Under the pieces are notes generated by a model that worked only from the letters and a program-made list of their open reading frames with translations, searched no databases and had not been told where the DNA came from. From JADKFD01 sp050250665 (GTDB lineage Bacteria > Pseudomonadota > Gammaproteobacteria > Xanthomonadales > SZUA-5), in the NCBI GenBank assembly GCA_050250665.1, contig JBFWOF010000026.1, forward strand, positions 25,301-89,300: a DNA stretch of 64,000 nt, given 5' to 3'. A program made the position numbers and the translations under genes. This document shows, piece after piece, positions 8,850-17,336 of this stretch (position 1 is the stretch's first letter; each line of letters starts with the position of its first letter).

Positions 8850-9410
8850 ATGTTTATCGCGCAAGCTTTGCCCTATGCGGACAAACTCGACCGCCGCGAA
8901 GTCGATGAGATCCGCCTGCTGGTCATCCATTGCACCGAATTGCCGGATCTGGCGACGGCCCGCGAATACGGCGAACAGGTGGTTCATCCCAGCGGCACCG
9001 GCAACAGCGGGCACTACTACATCGATCGCGACGGCAGCTGCTTTGAATATGTGCCCATGGAGGCGATTGCCCATCACACCCGAGGCTGGAACCCACAATC
9101 GATCGGCATCGAACTGGTCAATACCGGGCGCTATCCGGACTGGCTGGATTCGCGCCGGCAGCAGATGAGTGAGCCCTATCCACCGGCGCAGATCGCTGCG
9201 CTGCTGGCCTTGATTGCCGATCTGCGCCAGCGCTGCCCGATGCTCACCGATATTGCCGGGCACGAAGACCTGGATCTCAACGAGGTGCCGGCCAGCGACG
9301 ACGCCGCGCTGAAGGTGCGACGCAAGCGCGATCCGGGCCCGATGTTTCCGTGGGCCGAGGTGGTGGCAGCCAGTGGCTTGCGCAGGCGCATGGCCGCGGA
9401 GATGCCATGA
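8850..9410 (+). CDS. N-acetylmuramoyl-L-alanine amidase, AmpD-like (Amidase_2)
   Basis: 186 aa with no signal peptide. Candidate zinc ligands are His27 (LLVIHCT), the His of GHEDLD and the Asp of KRDPGPMFPW, the last being the diagnostic AmpD-type C-terminal motif. GHYYIDRDG and HHTRGWN are also conserved. AmpD cleaves anhydro-muropeptides in the cytoplasm during wall recycling and so keeps AmpC-type beta-lactamase induction low. Here the gene is not next to ampE, which lies 50 kb away. AmpDh-type enzymes are exported; the lack of a signal peptide favours AmpD. The length fits. Confidence 0.85.
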   Translation: MFIAQALPYADKLDRREVDEIRLLVIHCTELPDLATAREYGEQVVHPSGTGNSGHYYIDRDGSCFEYVPMEAIAHHTRGWNPQSIGIELVNTGRYPDWLDSRRQQMSEPYPPAQIAALLALIADLRQRCPMLTDIAGHEDLDLNEVPASDDAALKVRRKRDPGPMFPWAEVVAASGLRRRMAAEMP

Positions 9411-9419
9411 GTGGCGGCC

Positions 9420-9623
9420 TGTGGGAGCGGCTTCAGCCGCGAATCGAGGCCGCCCGGAGCCGCACGCCTGTCGCGATTTGCTCCAGTGGCGGCTCAAGGC
9501 GCTGCCACAGACTGCATCCATGTGCCCGACATCACGTAGATCGCTGCGCGCTCAACGTGACCTACAACAGCCGCTCATTCTCCTGTCTCGCTGCGCGTGC
9601 AAGGTGACCTACAACAGCCGCTC
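9420..9623. repeat. Family A unit plus a 47-bp-period direct repeat
   Basis: The 323-bp gap before the desaturase holds a tgtgggagcgg/ccgcga half palindrome at about 9420-9446. It also holds two direct copies of a roughly 36-bp sequence (about 9541 and 9588, identical over the last 20 bp, gtgacctacaacagccgctc). No gene is seen. Confidence 0.7.
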
Positions 9624-9733
9624 CGCCACGCCCTTCATGACAACCACTCCATGACCTGTGACCTCCATACGCCGGCGTAGCGTAGATTGTTCAGGACTGT
9701 GGCCACCATAATGGCGGATCTTCTTCCGTCGAG

Positions 9734-10939
9734 ATGACCATGCCATCCGATCTTCTGAGCTTCTTCGCCAGTGGCCTCACCGGTTCGCCGTGGTGGTTGG
9801 TGCTGCTGTATTTCGTCTGCGTGACCCAGCTGACGATCTTTGCCGTCACCCTGTACCTGCATCGCAGTCAGGCCCATCGTGGGGTCGATTTCCATCCGGT
9901 CATCGCCCACATCTTCCGCTTCTGGGCCTGGCTGACCACGGCCATGGTCACCAAGGAATGGGTGGCAATCCATCGCAAGCACCACGCCAAGTGCGAGACC
10001 GAAGAGGATCCGCACAGCCCTCAGATCTACGGCATCAAGAAGGTGCTGTTCCACGGCGTGACCCTGTACCAACAGGCGCGCAAGGATCGGGCGATGGTGG
10101 AGCAATATGGCTCGAACACGCCGGACGACTGGCTGGAACGCCATCTCTACGCGCCGCTGCCGGCACTCGGGCCGACGCTGATGGCGCTGATCAACATCAG
10201 CCTGTTTGGCTCCATTGGCCTCGCCATCTGGGCCATCCAGATGCTGTGGATACCGGTGATGGCCGCAGGTGTGGTCAATGGCCTCGGTCACTGGTGGGGT
10301 TATCGCAATTTCGAGACCACCGACAGCTCGACCAATCTCACCCCCTGGGCTTTTTTCATCGGTGGCGAAGAGCTGCACAACAACCATCACGCCTATCCGA
10401 GCTCGTCCAAGTTCGCGCTGCGTCGCTACGAATTCGATATCGGCTGGGTGGTGATCCGAATGCTGTCGGCGCTGGGTCTGGCCAAGGTCACGCGCGTGGC
10501 GCCGAGTCTGGCGATACGTCCGAACGTCAACCTGCCGGACATGGACACGGTGCGGGCGCTGCTGACGCACCGCTTCGGCGTCATGCGCGAGTATTTCCGT
10601 GGCGTCATCGTGCCGGTGCTGCGCGAAGAAGCCGATCGCGCCGGCGACAAGATGTCGCAGCTGCGCGGTCGTTTGCGCCGGGCTCTGGCCAACAACGGTC
10701 GCTGGCTGGATGAGGAATCGCGTGAGCGCATGGGCGCCTGGGTGCGCGAGCGGCCGCTGATCAGCATGGTCATGGACTATCAGCGCCGCCTCGCCGAAAC
10801 CCTGGAGCGCTCTGGCCGCAACGGCGATGCCCTGATCGAAGCCCTGCGCGTGTGGTGCGAAGACGCCGAACGTTCAGGCGTTGCCGCACTGGAGCAGTTC
10901 GCCCGGCGCATCAAGGGCTATCAGCTGGTCGGGGCGTGA
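9734..10939 (+). CDS. Membrane fatty acid desaturase (acyl-CoA delta-9 type)
   Basis: 401 aa. The three histidine boxes of the di-iron membrane desaturases are present: HRSQAH (about 41), HRKHH (about 79) and EELHNNHH (about 217), with two pairs of membrane helices around them. The enzyme introduces a cis double bond into saturated acyl chains using O2 and an electron donor. The C-terminal 120 residues after the last box are basic and helical, longer than the minimal fold; this is common in proteobacterial DesC-like enzymes. Two in-frame ATGs lie 6 bp apart and either could start translation. No redox partner gene is adjacent. Confidence 0.9.
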   Translation: MTMPSDLLSFFASGLTGSPWWLVLLYFVCVTQLTIFAVTLYLHRSQAHRGVDFHPVIAHIFRFWAWLTTAMVTKEWVAIHRKHHAKCETEEDPHSPQIYGIKKVLFHGVTLYQQARKDRAMVEQYGSNTPDDWLERHLYAPLPALGPTLMALINISLFGSIGLAIWAIQMLWIPVMAAGVVNGLGHWWGYRNFETTDSSTNLTPWAFFIGGEELHNNHHAYPSSSKFALRRYEFDIGWVVIRMLSALGLAKVTRVAPSLAIRPNVNLPDMDTVRALLTHRFGVMREYFRGVIVPVLREEADRAGDKMSQLRGRLRRALANNGRWLDEESRERMGAWVRERPLISMVMDYQRRLAETLERSGRNGDALIEALRVWCEDAERSGVAALEQFARRIKGYQLVGA

Positions 10940-11113
10940 TTGGGGAAGAGGATTCGAGCAGAGGTAGCGCCGCTCCGGCGCGCGCCATGTTGCGGCTGCG
11001 CGCTACGACCGGTCGCGGCACACCCTGCCGGGCGCCGCGCGCTGGCTGTGCAAAGGCCGGAATTGAATCTGCCCGCGCGCGGACCCGGCCTACGCTTTGC
11101 GAAGCGTCGGTCC

Positions 11114-11141
11114 CGAATCGCGGGCTGAGCCCGCTCCCACA
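11114..11141. repeat. Family A half unit (cgcgggctgagcccgctcccaca)
   Basis: A palindromic cgggctgagcccg followed by ctcccaca, the complement of the tgtgggagcgggctctgcccg units at 16201. It occupies the space just before the exporter gene. Confidence 0.7.
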
Positions 11142-11180
11142 AAGGCTCAATCGGCCCACGCAAGCCACGAGCGAACTCGC

Positions 11181-12404
11181 ATGAATCAGGCCGCCACCGC
11201 GCCGCGGCCGGCCTATGGATTGATCGCCCTGCTGGCCGGGCTGTCGATGCTCGGCCCTTTTGCCATCGACACCTTCTTTCCGGCCTTTCCGGCGATCGCC
11301 GGCGCGCTCTCGGCCACGCCTTTCCAGATGCAGCAGACCCTGTCGCTTTATCTGGTGGCCTACGCGCTGATGGCCTTGCTGCATGGCGGCGTGTCCGATG
11401 CGCTGGGCCGGCGTCCGGTGATTCTGGTGTCGATGGCGATCTTCACGCTGGCCTCGATCGGCTGTGCGCTGTCGCAATCGATCGAGCAACTGCTGGCCTT
11501 TCGCGTGTTGCAGGGCCTGAGCGCCGGTGCGGGTGTCATCGTCGGTCGCGCCATCGTTCGCGACTGCTTCGAGGGTGCCCGCGCACAACGCGTGATGAGC
11601 GGCATCAGCATGATCTTCGGCATCGCCCCGGCGCTGGCACCGATCATCGGCGGCTATCTGCTGGTGCTGGGCTGGCGCGCATCCTTCTGGTTTCTGGTGC
11701 TGCTGGCCGTGGGGCTGCTGCTGGCCTGTTGGCGCCTGCTGCCGGAGACGCTGCCCGCGGACGCGCGCAAGCCGCTGGATGCCGGACAGCTCAGCCGTGG
11801 CTATCTGCACATGCTCAAGCACGGCCGCTTCGTGCTGCTGTGCTTTGCCGGCGGATTCAATTTCGCCGCGCTGTTTCTCTACATCAGTTCGGCGCCAGCC
11901 TTCGTGCTCGACATCCTCAAGCTCAACGAACTGCAGTTCGGCGCCTTCTTCGTCCCCACCATCAGCGGCATGGTGATCGGCTCCTTTGCCAGTGGCCGCA
12001 TGGCCGGCCGGGTACAGCCGCGCAGCGGCCTCAAGCTCGCCTATGCCTTGATGCTGATCGCCGGGGTGTCGAACATCCTCTACACCCAGTCCGTCGCCGA
12101 GGTGCAGTGGCCGTGGGCGGTGCTGCCGATCGCGCTGACCGCCTTCGGCGTAGCCATCGCTTTTCCGCTGCTGACCATTGCCTGCATGGATCTGTTCCCC
12201 GATCGTCGCGGCGGCGTCAGCTCACTGCAGATGTTCCTCAGTCTGCTGGTCAACGCCACCATCGCCGGGCTGGTCGCGCCCCTGGTGCACCAGAGCGCCC
12301 GATCCCTGGCGATCGGGTCGATGCTGCTGACGGTGACCGGCATGATCCTGTACGTCTATGCGCGGTCAGCGATACCGAAGACCGGCGCTGTGGGTTCGGC
12401 GTGA
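11181..12404 (+). CDS. Bcr/CflA family MFS multidrug exporter
   Basis: 407 aa from the ATG at 11181, which gives the usual MFS length; the frame is open 84 bp further upstream through repeat sequence and that extension is rejected. Twelve predicted membrane helices; motif A-like GGVSDALGRRPV in the loop after helix 2, and RVLQGLSAGAGVIVGRAIVRD, a Bcr/CflA signature, in helices 4-5. The family exports drugs such as bicyclomycin or chloramphenicol, and dipeptides or cysteine in some cases; substrate here unknown. No regulator gene is adjacent. Confidence 0.88.
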   Translation: MNQAATAPRPAYGLIALLAGLSMLGPFAIDTFFPAFPAIAGALSATPFQMQQTLSLYLVAYALMALLHGGVSDALGRRPVILVSMAIFTLASIGCALSQSIEQLLAFRVLQGLSAGAGVIVGRAIVRDCFEGARAQRVMSGISMIFGIAPALAPIIGGYLLVLGWRASFWFLVLLAVGLLLACWRLLPETLPADARKPLDAGQLSRGYLHMLKHGRFVLLCFAGGFNFAALFLYISSAPAFVLDILKLNELQFGAFFVPTISGMVIGSFASGRMAGRVQPRSGLKLAYALMLIAGVSNILYTQSVAEVQWPWAVLPIALTAFGVAIAFPLLTIACMDLFPDRRGGVSSLQMFLSLLVNATIAGLVAPLVHQSARSLAIGSMLLTVTGMILYVYARSAIPKTGAVGSA

Positions 12405-12409
12405 GGTGA

Positions 12410-12536
12410 GTAGGGTGGAACCCGCCCACGGAATGCTCCGATTTTGGCGAGTAGACGCGCGGGCGGATTCCACCAGGCAATCTCGCGGCAAACCTGGATG
12501 GCGGATTCGCCTTCGGCGGATCCGCCCTACGCGGGC
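12410..12536. repeat. Family D repeat (gtagggtggaacc...ggcggatccgccctac)
   Basis: Starts tagggtggaacccgcccac and ends ggatccgccctacgcg, with gcggattccaccaggcaatctcgcgg inside. It fills the gap between two convergent genes. A second set of this family stands at 31543-31745. Confidence 0.75.
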
Positions 12537-13075
12537 ATCTCGCGCAGCAGCAGGCCCAGCAGCACTGCATCCTGCAGCTCGCCAGCCACCAGCCAGCGCT
12601 CGCGGGCGTAGCCTTCGCGCTGGAAGCCGAGGCGCTCGACCAGTTTCAGTGACGCGGCATTGCGCGGATCGACATCGGCCTCGATACGTCGCAGCCGCAT
12701 CTGGTCACGGGTGTGTTCGAACAGCCGACGCAGGGCTGCCTGGGCGTAGCCCCGTCCCCACCAACCCGAACCGAGGATGTAGCCGATCTCGGCTCGGCCC
12801 TGCTTGAGGTCCATGTTGAACAGCGTGGTGGTGCCGATGATGCGGCCATCGTCGATGTGCTCGATGCCCCACTGGAACAGATCGCCGCGCTCGCGGCCGC
12901 TGTCGATCGCCGCCAGGTAGCCGCGCGTCTCGTCGAGGTCGACAAAGGCCGGGCGGCTCCAGTAGCGCATCGCAGTCGTGTCCGAAAACACGGTGTGCAG
13001 ATCAGCCAGATCGGGCTCGCCCAGTTGCCGCAGGCGCACCGGACCGGCCTCCAGCGTCGGCAGTGTATGGCTCAT
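12527..13075 (-). CDS. GNAT N-acetyltransferase, RimJ/RimL-like
   Basis: 182 aa. Starts LEAGPVRLRQLGEPDLADLH, typical of the RimJ/RimL/Acetyltransf_3 branch. The acetyl-CoA site is seen in the AEIGYILGSGWWGRGYAQ segment, followed by RIEADVDPRNAASLKLVERLGF. Targets of this branch range from ribosomal protein N termini to small amines and antibiotics; nothing here narrows it. The start overlaps the stop of the upstream cytochrome gene as ATGA, so translation is coupled. Confidence 0.87.
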   Translation of the reverse strand: MSHTLPTLEAGPVRLRQLGEPDLADLHTVFSDTTAMRYWSRPAFVDLDETRGYLAAIDSGRERGDLFQWGIEHIDDGRIIGTTTLFNMDLKQGRAEIGYILGSGWWGRGYAQAALRRLFEHTRDQMRLRRIEADVDPRNAASLKLVERLGFQREGYARERWLVAGELQDAVLLGLLLREMPA

Positions 13076-13962
13076 TGTCGTGTTTCCACCTTGGGCAGCG
13101 TCTGGAAGTAGCGGTATAGCGCTTCTATCTCTTCATCGGTGAAGCCGGCCGCCGCCGGCCACGGCATGAATTCCTTGATCAGCACCCGGCCATCCGGGCG
13201 CACACCGGTACGCAGGGCCGTCCTGAACTGCTCCAGCGTCCATCGCGACAGATTCCCGGCGGGGGTCAGATTGGCTGCCGGCGGTGCCTCGGGCGGCATA
13301 CCGCCCATGACCCCACCCGAGAAATCGGGGCGATGGCAACCGGCGCAGATCTGCGCGAGGTAGGCGCCCTGTTCGATACTGGCGACCGGCGCGTCCGCAT
13401 GTGGCTTGATGCTGTGATCGATACGCTCAGCCGTCAGCAGCGGCAGTTGCCCGGCACCCAGCAGGACCCTGCCCAGGAAGGTGAAGGCCGTGGGCTGCAT
13501 CTGGCGATCCACCGGCGGCAGGCTCTTGAGATAGGCCACCAGCGCGGCGAAGTCGGATTCGGACATATTGGTGTTGTCATCGCTGGGCATCAGGATCAGC
13601 GGCCGCCCACCCGGACCGATGCCATGGCGGATCGCCAGTTGCCAGTCCCTGTCGGTGTAGTTGGCCGTCACCCCACCCTGTCCGCGGGTGAGATTGGGCG
13701 GCACCAGTGCGGCTATCGGCGCCAGCGCCAGGACCTGTCCGCCGAGATCCGCACCGTGGCATTCCTTGCAGCCGCGAATCTGCGCCAGGCGCTCACCCTC
13801 GGCCAGATCCGCCCCCGCCGTTGCCACCGTGCTGCTGGCCGGCTCGATCTGCCAGCGCCTGGCCATCTTGGCATCCCCGCGCCAGGCAAGCACGCCAACG
13901 CCGACGGCGACCAACGCCAACAAGCCCAGACCCAACCACAGAAATTTCTTGAGCAGCTTCAT
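13072..13962 (-). CDS. Membrane-anchored di-haem cytochrome c
   Basis: 296 aa from the ATG at 13962, chosen because GGAGAG stands 5-6 bases upstream and the protein then starts with an N-terminal anchor (KLLKKFLWLGLGLLALVAVGVG). Two haem-binding motifs, C65-KE-C-H and CAGCH near residue 210, define two class I cytochrome c domains facing the periplasm. Downstream Met residues (for example GGMPPEA and EFMPW) may be axial ligands. The arrangement resembles electron-transfer subunits of alcohol or aldehyde dehydrogenases, but no dehydrogenase gene is present, only the coupled GNAT gene downstream. Confidence 0.85.
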   Translation of the reverse strand: MKLLKKFLWLGLGLLALVAVGVGVLAWRGDAKMARRWQIEPASSTVATAGADLAEGERLAQIRGCKECHGADLGGQVLALAPIAALVPPNLTRGQGGVTANYTDRDWQLAIRHGIGPGGRPLILMPSDDNTNMSESDFAALVAYLKSLPPVDRQMQPTAFTFLGRVLLGAGQLPLLTAERIDHSIKPHADAPVASIEQGAYLAQICAGCHRPDFSGGVMGGMPPEAPPAANLTPAGNLSRWTLEQFRTALRTGVRPDGRVLIKEFMPWPAAAGFTDEEIEALYRYFQTLPKVETRQ

Positions 13963-14095
13963 CTGAACTCTCCGGCGGATGTTCCACATTCACGATACGT
14001 GCACGATATCAAGCCGCCAAGGAGGCCACGCCTGCGCAGGAAGTCATGTCCGATCAGCGGACGTGGCGGACATTCAGGGGGACAGAACGGCGGCC

Positions 14096-14172
14096 CTGTC
14101 GCGGATGAAAACCCTCCCACAAATGGGCTCCAAAAGCTGGTGCTCTGCTGTGGGAGCGGATTCATCCGCGAC
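14096..14172. repeat. Family A inverted pair
   Basis: cctgtcgcggatgaaaaccctcccaca and tgtgggagcggattcatccgcgac face each other and could pair into one large hairpin. They occupy the 324-bp divergent gap (13963-14286) between the cytochrome and the helicase. Outside the repeat, 13963-14095 shows nothing I can name. Confidence 0.75.
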
Positions 14173-14286
14173 CGGGCCGCCTCAATGCCAGCTCGGTCAC
14201 CCAAGGGGCAGAGGCCACCCCCCCAGCCGCCCGCTGTCGTCACAAAGCAGTAGACTTCGGCCCTCCCGTGCCCACCGACCCCGCCC

Positions 14287-16188
14287 ATGTCCGCAGCCGA
14301 CGCCCTCGGCCCCGATAGTCCTTTTGCCGCGGACCCGAATTTTCTGCCGCGCGAGCTGCAACAGCGCATGGCGGCGGCGATCGAGAGCGTGCTCGATGAG
14401 CGCGGATCGCTGGTGGTCGAAGCCGGCACCGGCACCGGCAAGACCTTCGCCTATCTGGTGCCGGCATTGCTGGGCAATCGACGGGTCATCATCTCCACCG
14501 GCACCAAGACCCTGCAGGATCAGCTCTTTCATCGCGATCTGCCCAAGGTCTGCGCGACGCTGAAGCTGAACCCGAAGAAGGCGCTGCTCAAGGGCCGGGC
14601 CAATTATCTGTGCCTGCATCGACTGGATCTGGCCGAGGAGCAGGCGCGACTGGCCAGCCGCGAAGCCGTGCGTGATCTGGCCGAGATCCGCACCTGGGCC
14701 AGACTGACCCGCCACGGCGATCGCATGGAACTGGATGCAGTGGCCGAAGATTCCAGCGTCTGGCCCTGGGTCACCTCGACGGCCGATAACTGCCTGGGCA
14801 GCGAATGCCCCAAATTCAACGACTGCTATGTGGTCAAGGCCAGGCGCAAGGCCCAGGAATCGGATGTGGTGGTGGTCAATCACCATCTGCTGTTTGCCGA
14901 CCTCGCCATCAAGCGTGAGGGCTTTGGCGAAATCCTGCCCGGCGCCCAGGCTTTCATCCTCGACGAAGCGCATCAGATTGCCGAGGTCGCCAGCCAGTTC
15001 TTCACTACCTCGGTGAGCTTCCGGCAGTTGACGGAACTCTGTCGCGACACGCTCACCGAAGCGGCCACGCAAACCGGCGGACTGGCGCTGCTGAAGCCAG
15101 CAGTGACCGATCTGGAGCAAGCCACCCGCGAATTTCGCCTGGCGCTGGACGATCTGCCGAACAAGGGTTCCTGGGCACTCGCCAGCGAGCGCCCGACGGT
15201 GGTCGAAGCCCGCGATGCGCTTGCCCAGGCACTGGATGCCCTGGTGCAGGCGCTGGAAGCCCAGGCCGAACGCAGCACCGGCCTGGAAAGCTGCGCCGCT
15301 CGCGCGGGCGAATCAGCCTCGCGTCTGCAGCGGGTCACGGGCAGCGGACCGGCTGGCGAAATCTGCTGGTTCGAGCTGTTCCAGCGCGGCTTCGCGCTGC
15401 ATGCGACGCCGCTGGATGCCGCCGAACCGCTGGCCGAATACCGGATCAACTCGCGAGCCGCCTGGATTGCCACCTCGGCGACCCTGGCGGTGGGCACGTC
15501 CTTTGCGTTGTTTCAGAACAGCACCGGCTTCACCGACGCCCAGACGCTGCAACTCGACAGTCCCTTCGACTACCCGAATCAGTCGCTGCTGTACCAGCCC
15601 ACGCGCATGCCTGAACCCAATACCTACGGTTACACCGAGGCGGTGATCGAGGCGGCGTTGCCGGTGCTTGCCGCCTCGAAGGGCCGCGCCTTCCTGCTGT
15701 TCACCTCGCACCGCGCCCTGCGCGAGGCCGCGGAAATCCTGCGTGCCGTCGCCCATTTCCCGCTGTTCGTGCAGGGCGAACGGCCGCGACCGGCGCTGCT
15801 GGCCGATTTCATCGAATCCGGCAATGGTGTGCTGCTCGGTGCCGCCAGTTTCTGGGAAGGCGTGGACGTACCCGGTGACGCTCTGTCACTGGTCGTCATC
15901 GACAAGCTGCCCTTCGCCCAGATTGGCGATCCGGTGATGGAGGCCAGGCTCGATTCGATCCGCAAGAATGGCGGCAATCCCTTCCGCGAATACCAGTTGC
16001 CGAGCGCGGTGCTGGCCCTGAAGCAGGGAGCCGGACGCCTGATCCGCAGCACCCGTGATCGCGGCGTGCTGATGCTCTGCGACCCGCGCCTCAACACCAA
16101 GGCCTATGGCCGGCAGTTCCTGGATTCACTGCCACCGATGCGCCGTACCCGGGTGCTGGCCGATGTCGAGGCCTTCTTTACCGGATAG
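14287..16188 (+). CDS. yoaA: ATP-dependent DNA helicase, DinG/YoaA family
   Basis: 633 aa, close to E. coli YoaA (shorter than DinG). Walker A GTGTGKT at 47-53, DEAH in ILDEAHQIAEVA, and XPD-type iron-sulfur cysteines (YLC near 110, then C, EC and DC in DNCLGSECPKFNDC). C-terminal helicase motifs include LLGAASFWEGVDVPGD and GAGRLIRSTRDRG (motif VI). This is a 5'-3' superfamily 2 helicase that in E. coli partners the chi subunit of DNA polymerase III in damage tolerance. It is a lone gene bounded by repeats. Confidence 0.92.
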   Translation: MSAADALGPDSPFAADPNFLPRELQQRMAAAIESVLDERGSLVVEAGTGTGKTFAYLVPALLGNRRVIISTGTKTLQDQLFHRDLPKVCATLKLNPKKALLKGRANYLCLHRLDLAEEQARLASREAVRDLAEIRTWARLTRHGDRMELDAVAEDSSVWPWVTSTADNCLGSECPKFNDCYVVKARRKAQESDVVVVNHHLLFADLAIKREGFGEILPGAQAFILDEAHQIAEVASQFFTTSVSFRQLTELCRDTLTEAATQTGGLALLKPAVTDLEQATREFRLALDDLPNKGSWALASERPTVVEARDALAQALDALVQALEAQAERSTGLESCAARAGESASRLQRVTGSGPAGEICWFELFQRGFALHATPLDAAEPLAEYRINSRAAWIATSATLAVGTSFALFQNSTGFTDAQTLQLDSPFDYPNQSLLYQPTRMPEPNTYGYTEAVIEAALPVLAASKGRAFLLFTSHRALREAAEILRAVAHFPLFVQGERPRPALLADFIESGNGVLLGAASFWEGVDVPGDALSLVVIDKLPFAQIGDPVMEARLDSIRKNGGNPFREYQLPSAVLALKQGAGRLIRSTRDRGVLMLCDPRLNTKAYGRQFLDSLPPMRRTRVLADVEAFFTG

Positions 16189-16200
16189 CCATCGCTCTAC

Positions 16201-16450
16201 TGTGGGAGCGGGCTCTGCCCGCGATCGCAGCTGCGCCGCCGGAAGAGCCTGTCGCGGATGAATCCGCTCCCACAGCGGAACGCTCTACTGTGGGAGCGGG
16301 CTCTGCCCGCGATCATCTGTGGGCCGCTCGAAAAGCCTGTCGCGGATGAATCCGCTCCCACAGCGGGACGCTCTTCGGTGGGAGCGGGCTCTGCCCGCGA
16401 TCTACTGTGGGCCGCTCGAAAAGCCTGTCGCGGATGAATCCGATCCCACT
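16201..16450. repeat. Tandem array of three 88-bp palindromic units (family A)
   Basis: Units begin at 16201, 16289 and 16377. Each has tgtgggagcgg at the left and ccgctcccaca at the right in inverted orientation, with a small inner palindrome gggctctgccc and gcctgtcgcggatgaat. The third unit is slightly decayed at both ends. The array fills the 348-bp gap before the OmpA-like lipoprotein gene. It looks like a BIME (paired REP) that has amplified in tandem. Confidence 0.9.
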
Positions 16451-16536
16451 GGCACCGCCGATCCGGGCCCATTCAGCGCCCCTGACAGGCCGGCGCGCTA
16501 AGATAGGGTCCGAATCCACGGGCAAAGGAGTGGCTT

Positions 16537-17184
16537 ATGCGCTTACTCATCCTGACTCTGGTTTCACTGCTGCTGATCAGCTGTGGCGAAACACCGCCAC
16601 CGGCACCACCGCCGGCTCCTGCCGCGCCGGTTGCTCCTCCTGACGCCGACGGTGACGGCGTGACCGACACCGCCGATGCCTGCCCCGCCACCGCCAGCGG
16701 CGTAGCCGTTAACGCCCAGGGCTGTGATCTCGACAGCGATGGCGACGGCGTGGCCGATACCATGGACAAGTGCCCGGACAGCGCCAGCGGCGAAACGGTC
16801 GATGCCACCGGCTGCAAGCCACGCCTGGAAAGCGAACAGTCGATGACGCTGAAGGTCGACTTCGCCAGCGGCTCGGCGAACATCATCGGTGACGCCGCCA
16901 ATGGCGTGCTGCTGGACGTCATCGCCCTGCTGCAGAAGTACCCGGAGAGCAGCGTCCGCATCGAGGGCTATACCGATAACCGCGGATCCTCGGCGCGCAA
17001 TCTGGAATTGTCCCAGCAGCGAGCCGAAGCTGTGGCCAAGGTCGTGGTCGAACAATTGGGCATCGATGCCAGCAGGGTCACGGCGGTGGGCATGGGTGAT
17101 GCCAATCCGGTGGCCTCCAACGACACCCGTGAAGGACGCGACCAGAATCGCCGGGTGGTTGCCGTAGTCCTGCCGGGACAATAG
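16537..17184 (+). CDS. OmpA family lipoprotein with thrombospondin type 3-like repeats
   Basis: 215 aa. Lipobox LISC puts the lipidated Cys at 16; a Pro/Ala-rich linker follows (about 20-38). Two calcium-binding-like repeats, DADGDGVTDTADAC and DSDGDGVADTMDKC, come before the C-terminal OmpA domain (about 100-215), whose peptidoglycan-binding signature is GYTDNRGSSARNLELSQQRA. This is an outer-membrane lipoprotein that should grip peptidoglycan, similar in layout to Pal/OprF-type stabilisers but with no beta barrel. It opens an envelope group with the L,D-transpeptidase and M23 peptidase that follow on the same strand. Confidence 0.88.
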   Translation: MRLLILTLVSLLLISCGETPPPAPPPAPAAPVAPPDADGDGVTDTADACPATASGVAVNAQGCDLDSDGDGVADTMDKCPDSASGETVDATGCKPRLESEQSMTLKVDFASGSANIIGDAANGVLLDVIALLQKYPESSVRIEGYTDNRGSSARNLELSQQRAEAVAKVVVEQLGIDASRVTAVGMGDANPVASNDTREGRDQNRRVVAVVLPGQ

Positions 17185-17336
17185 TCCGCACCATTCATCG
17201 GACCGGAATCCGGTCCGGTGAGTCTGGCATCGGTGGGCTGGCGTACCGACTGCCCGCAGCCTCCCGTCCAAACTGCATCCGCACGCTCGGCGCACGCGCC
17301 GGGCGCTGCCCCACTTCATTGATGCAGGGCCAGACC

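Noticed and set aside
11097..11180. N-terminal extension of the Bcr/CflA exporter
   Set aside because: It reads through a dispersed repeat and lacks hydrophobic character; the ATG at 11181 gives the family's usual N terminus.
16201..16450. Regular repeats as a CRISPR array
   Set aside because: Units are 88 bp with no constant short repeat/unique spacer pattern, and no cas genes are present.
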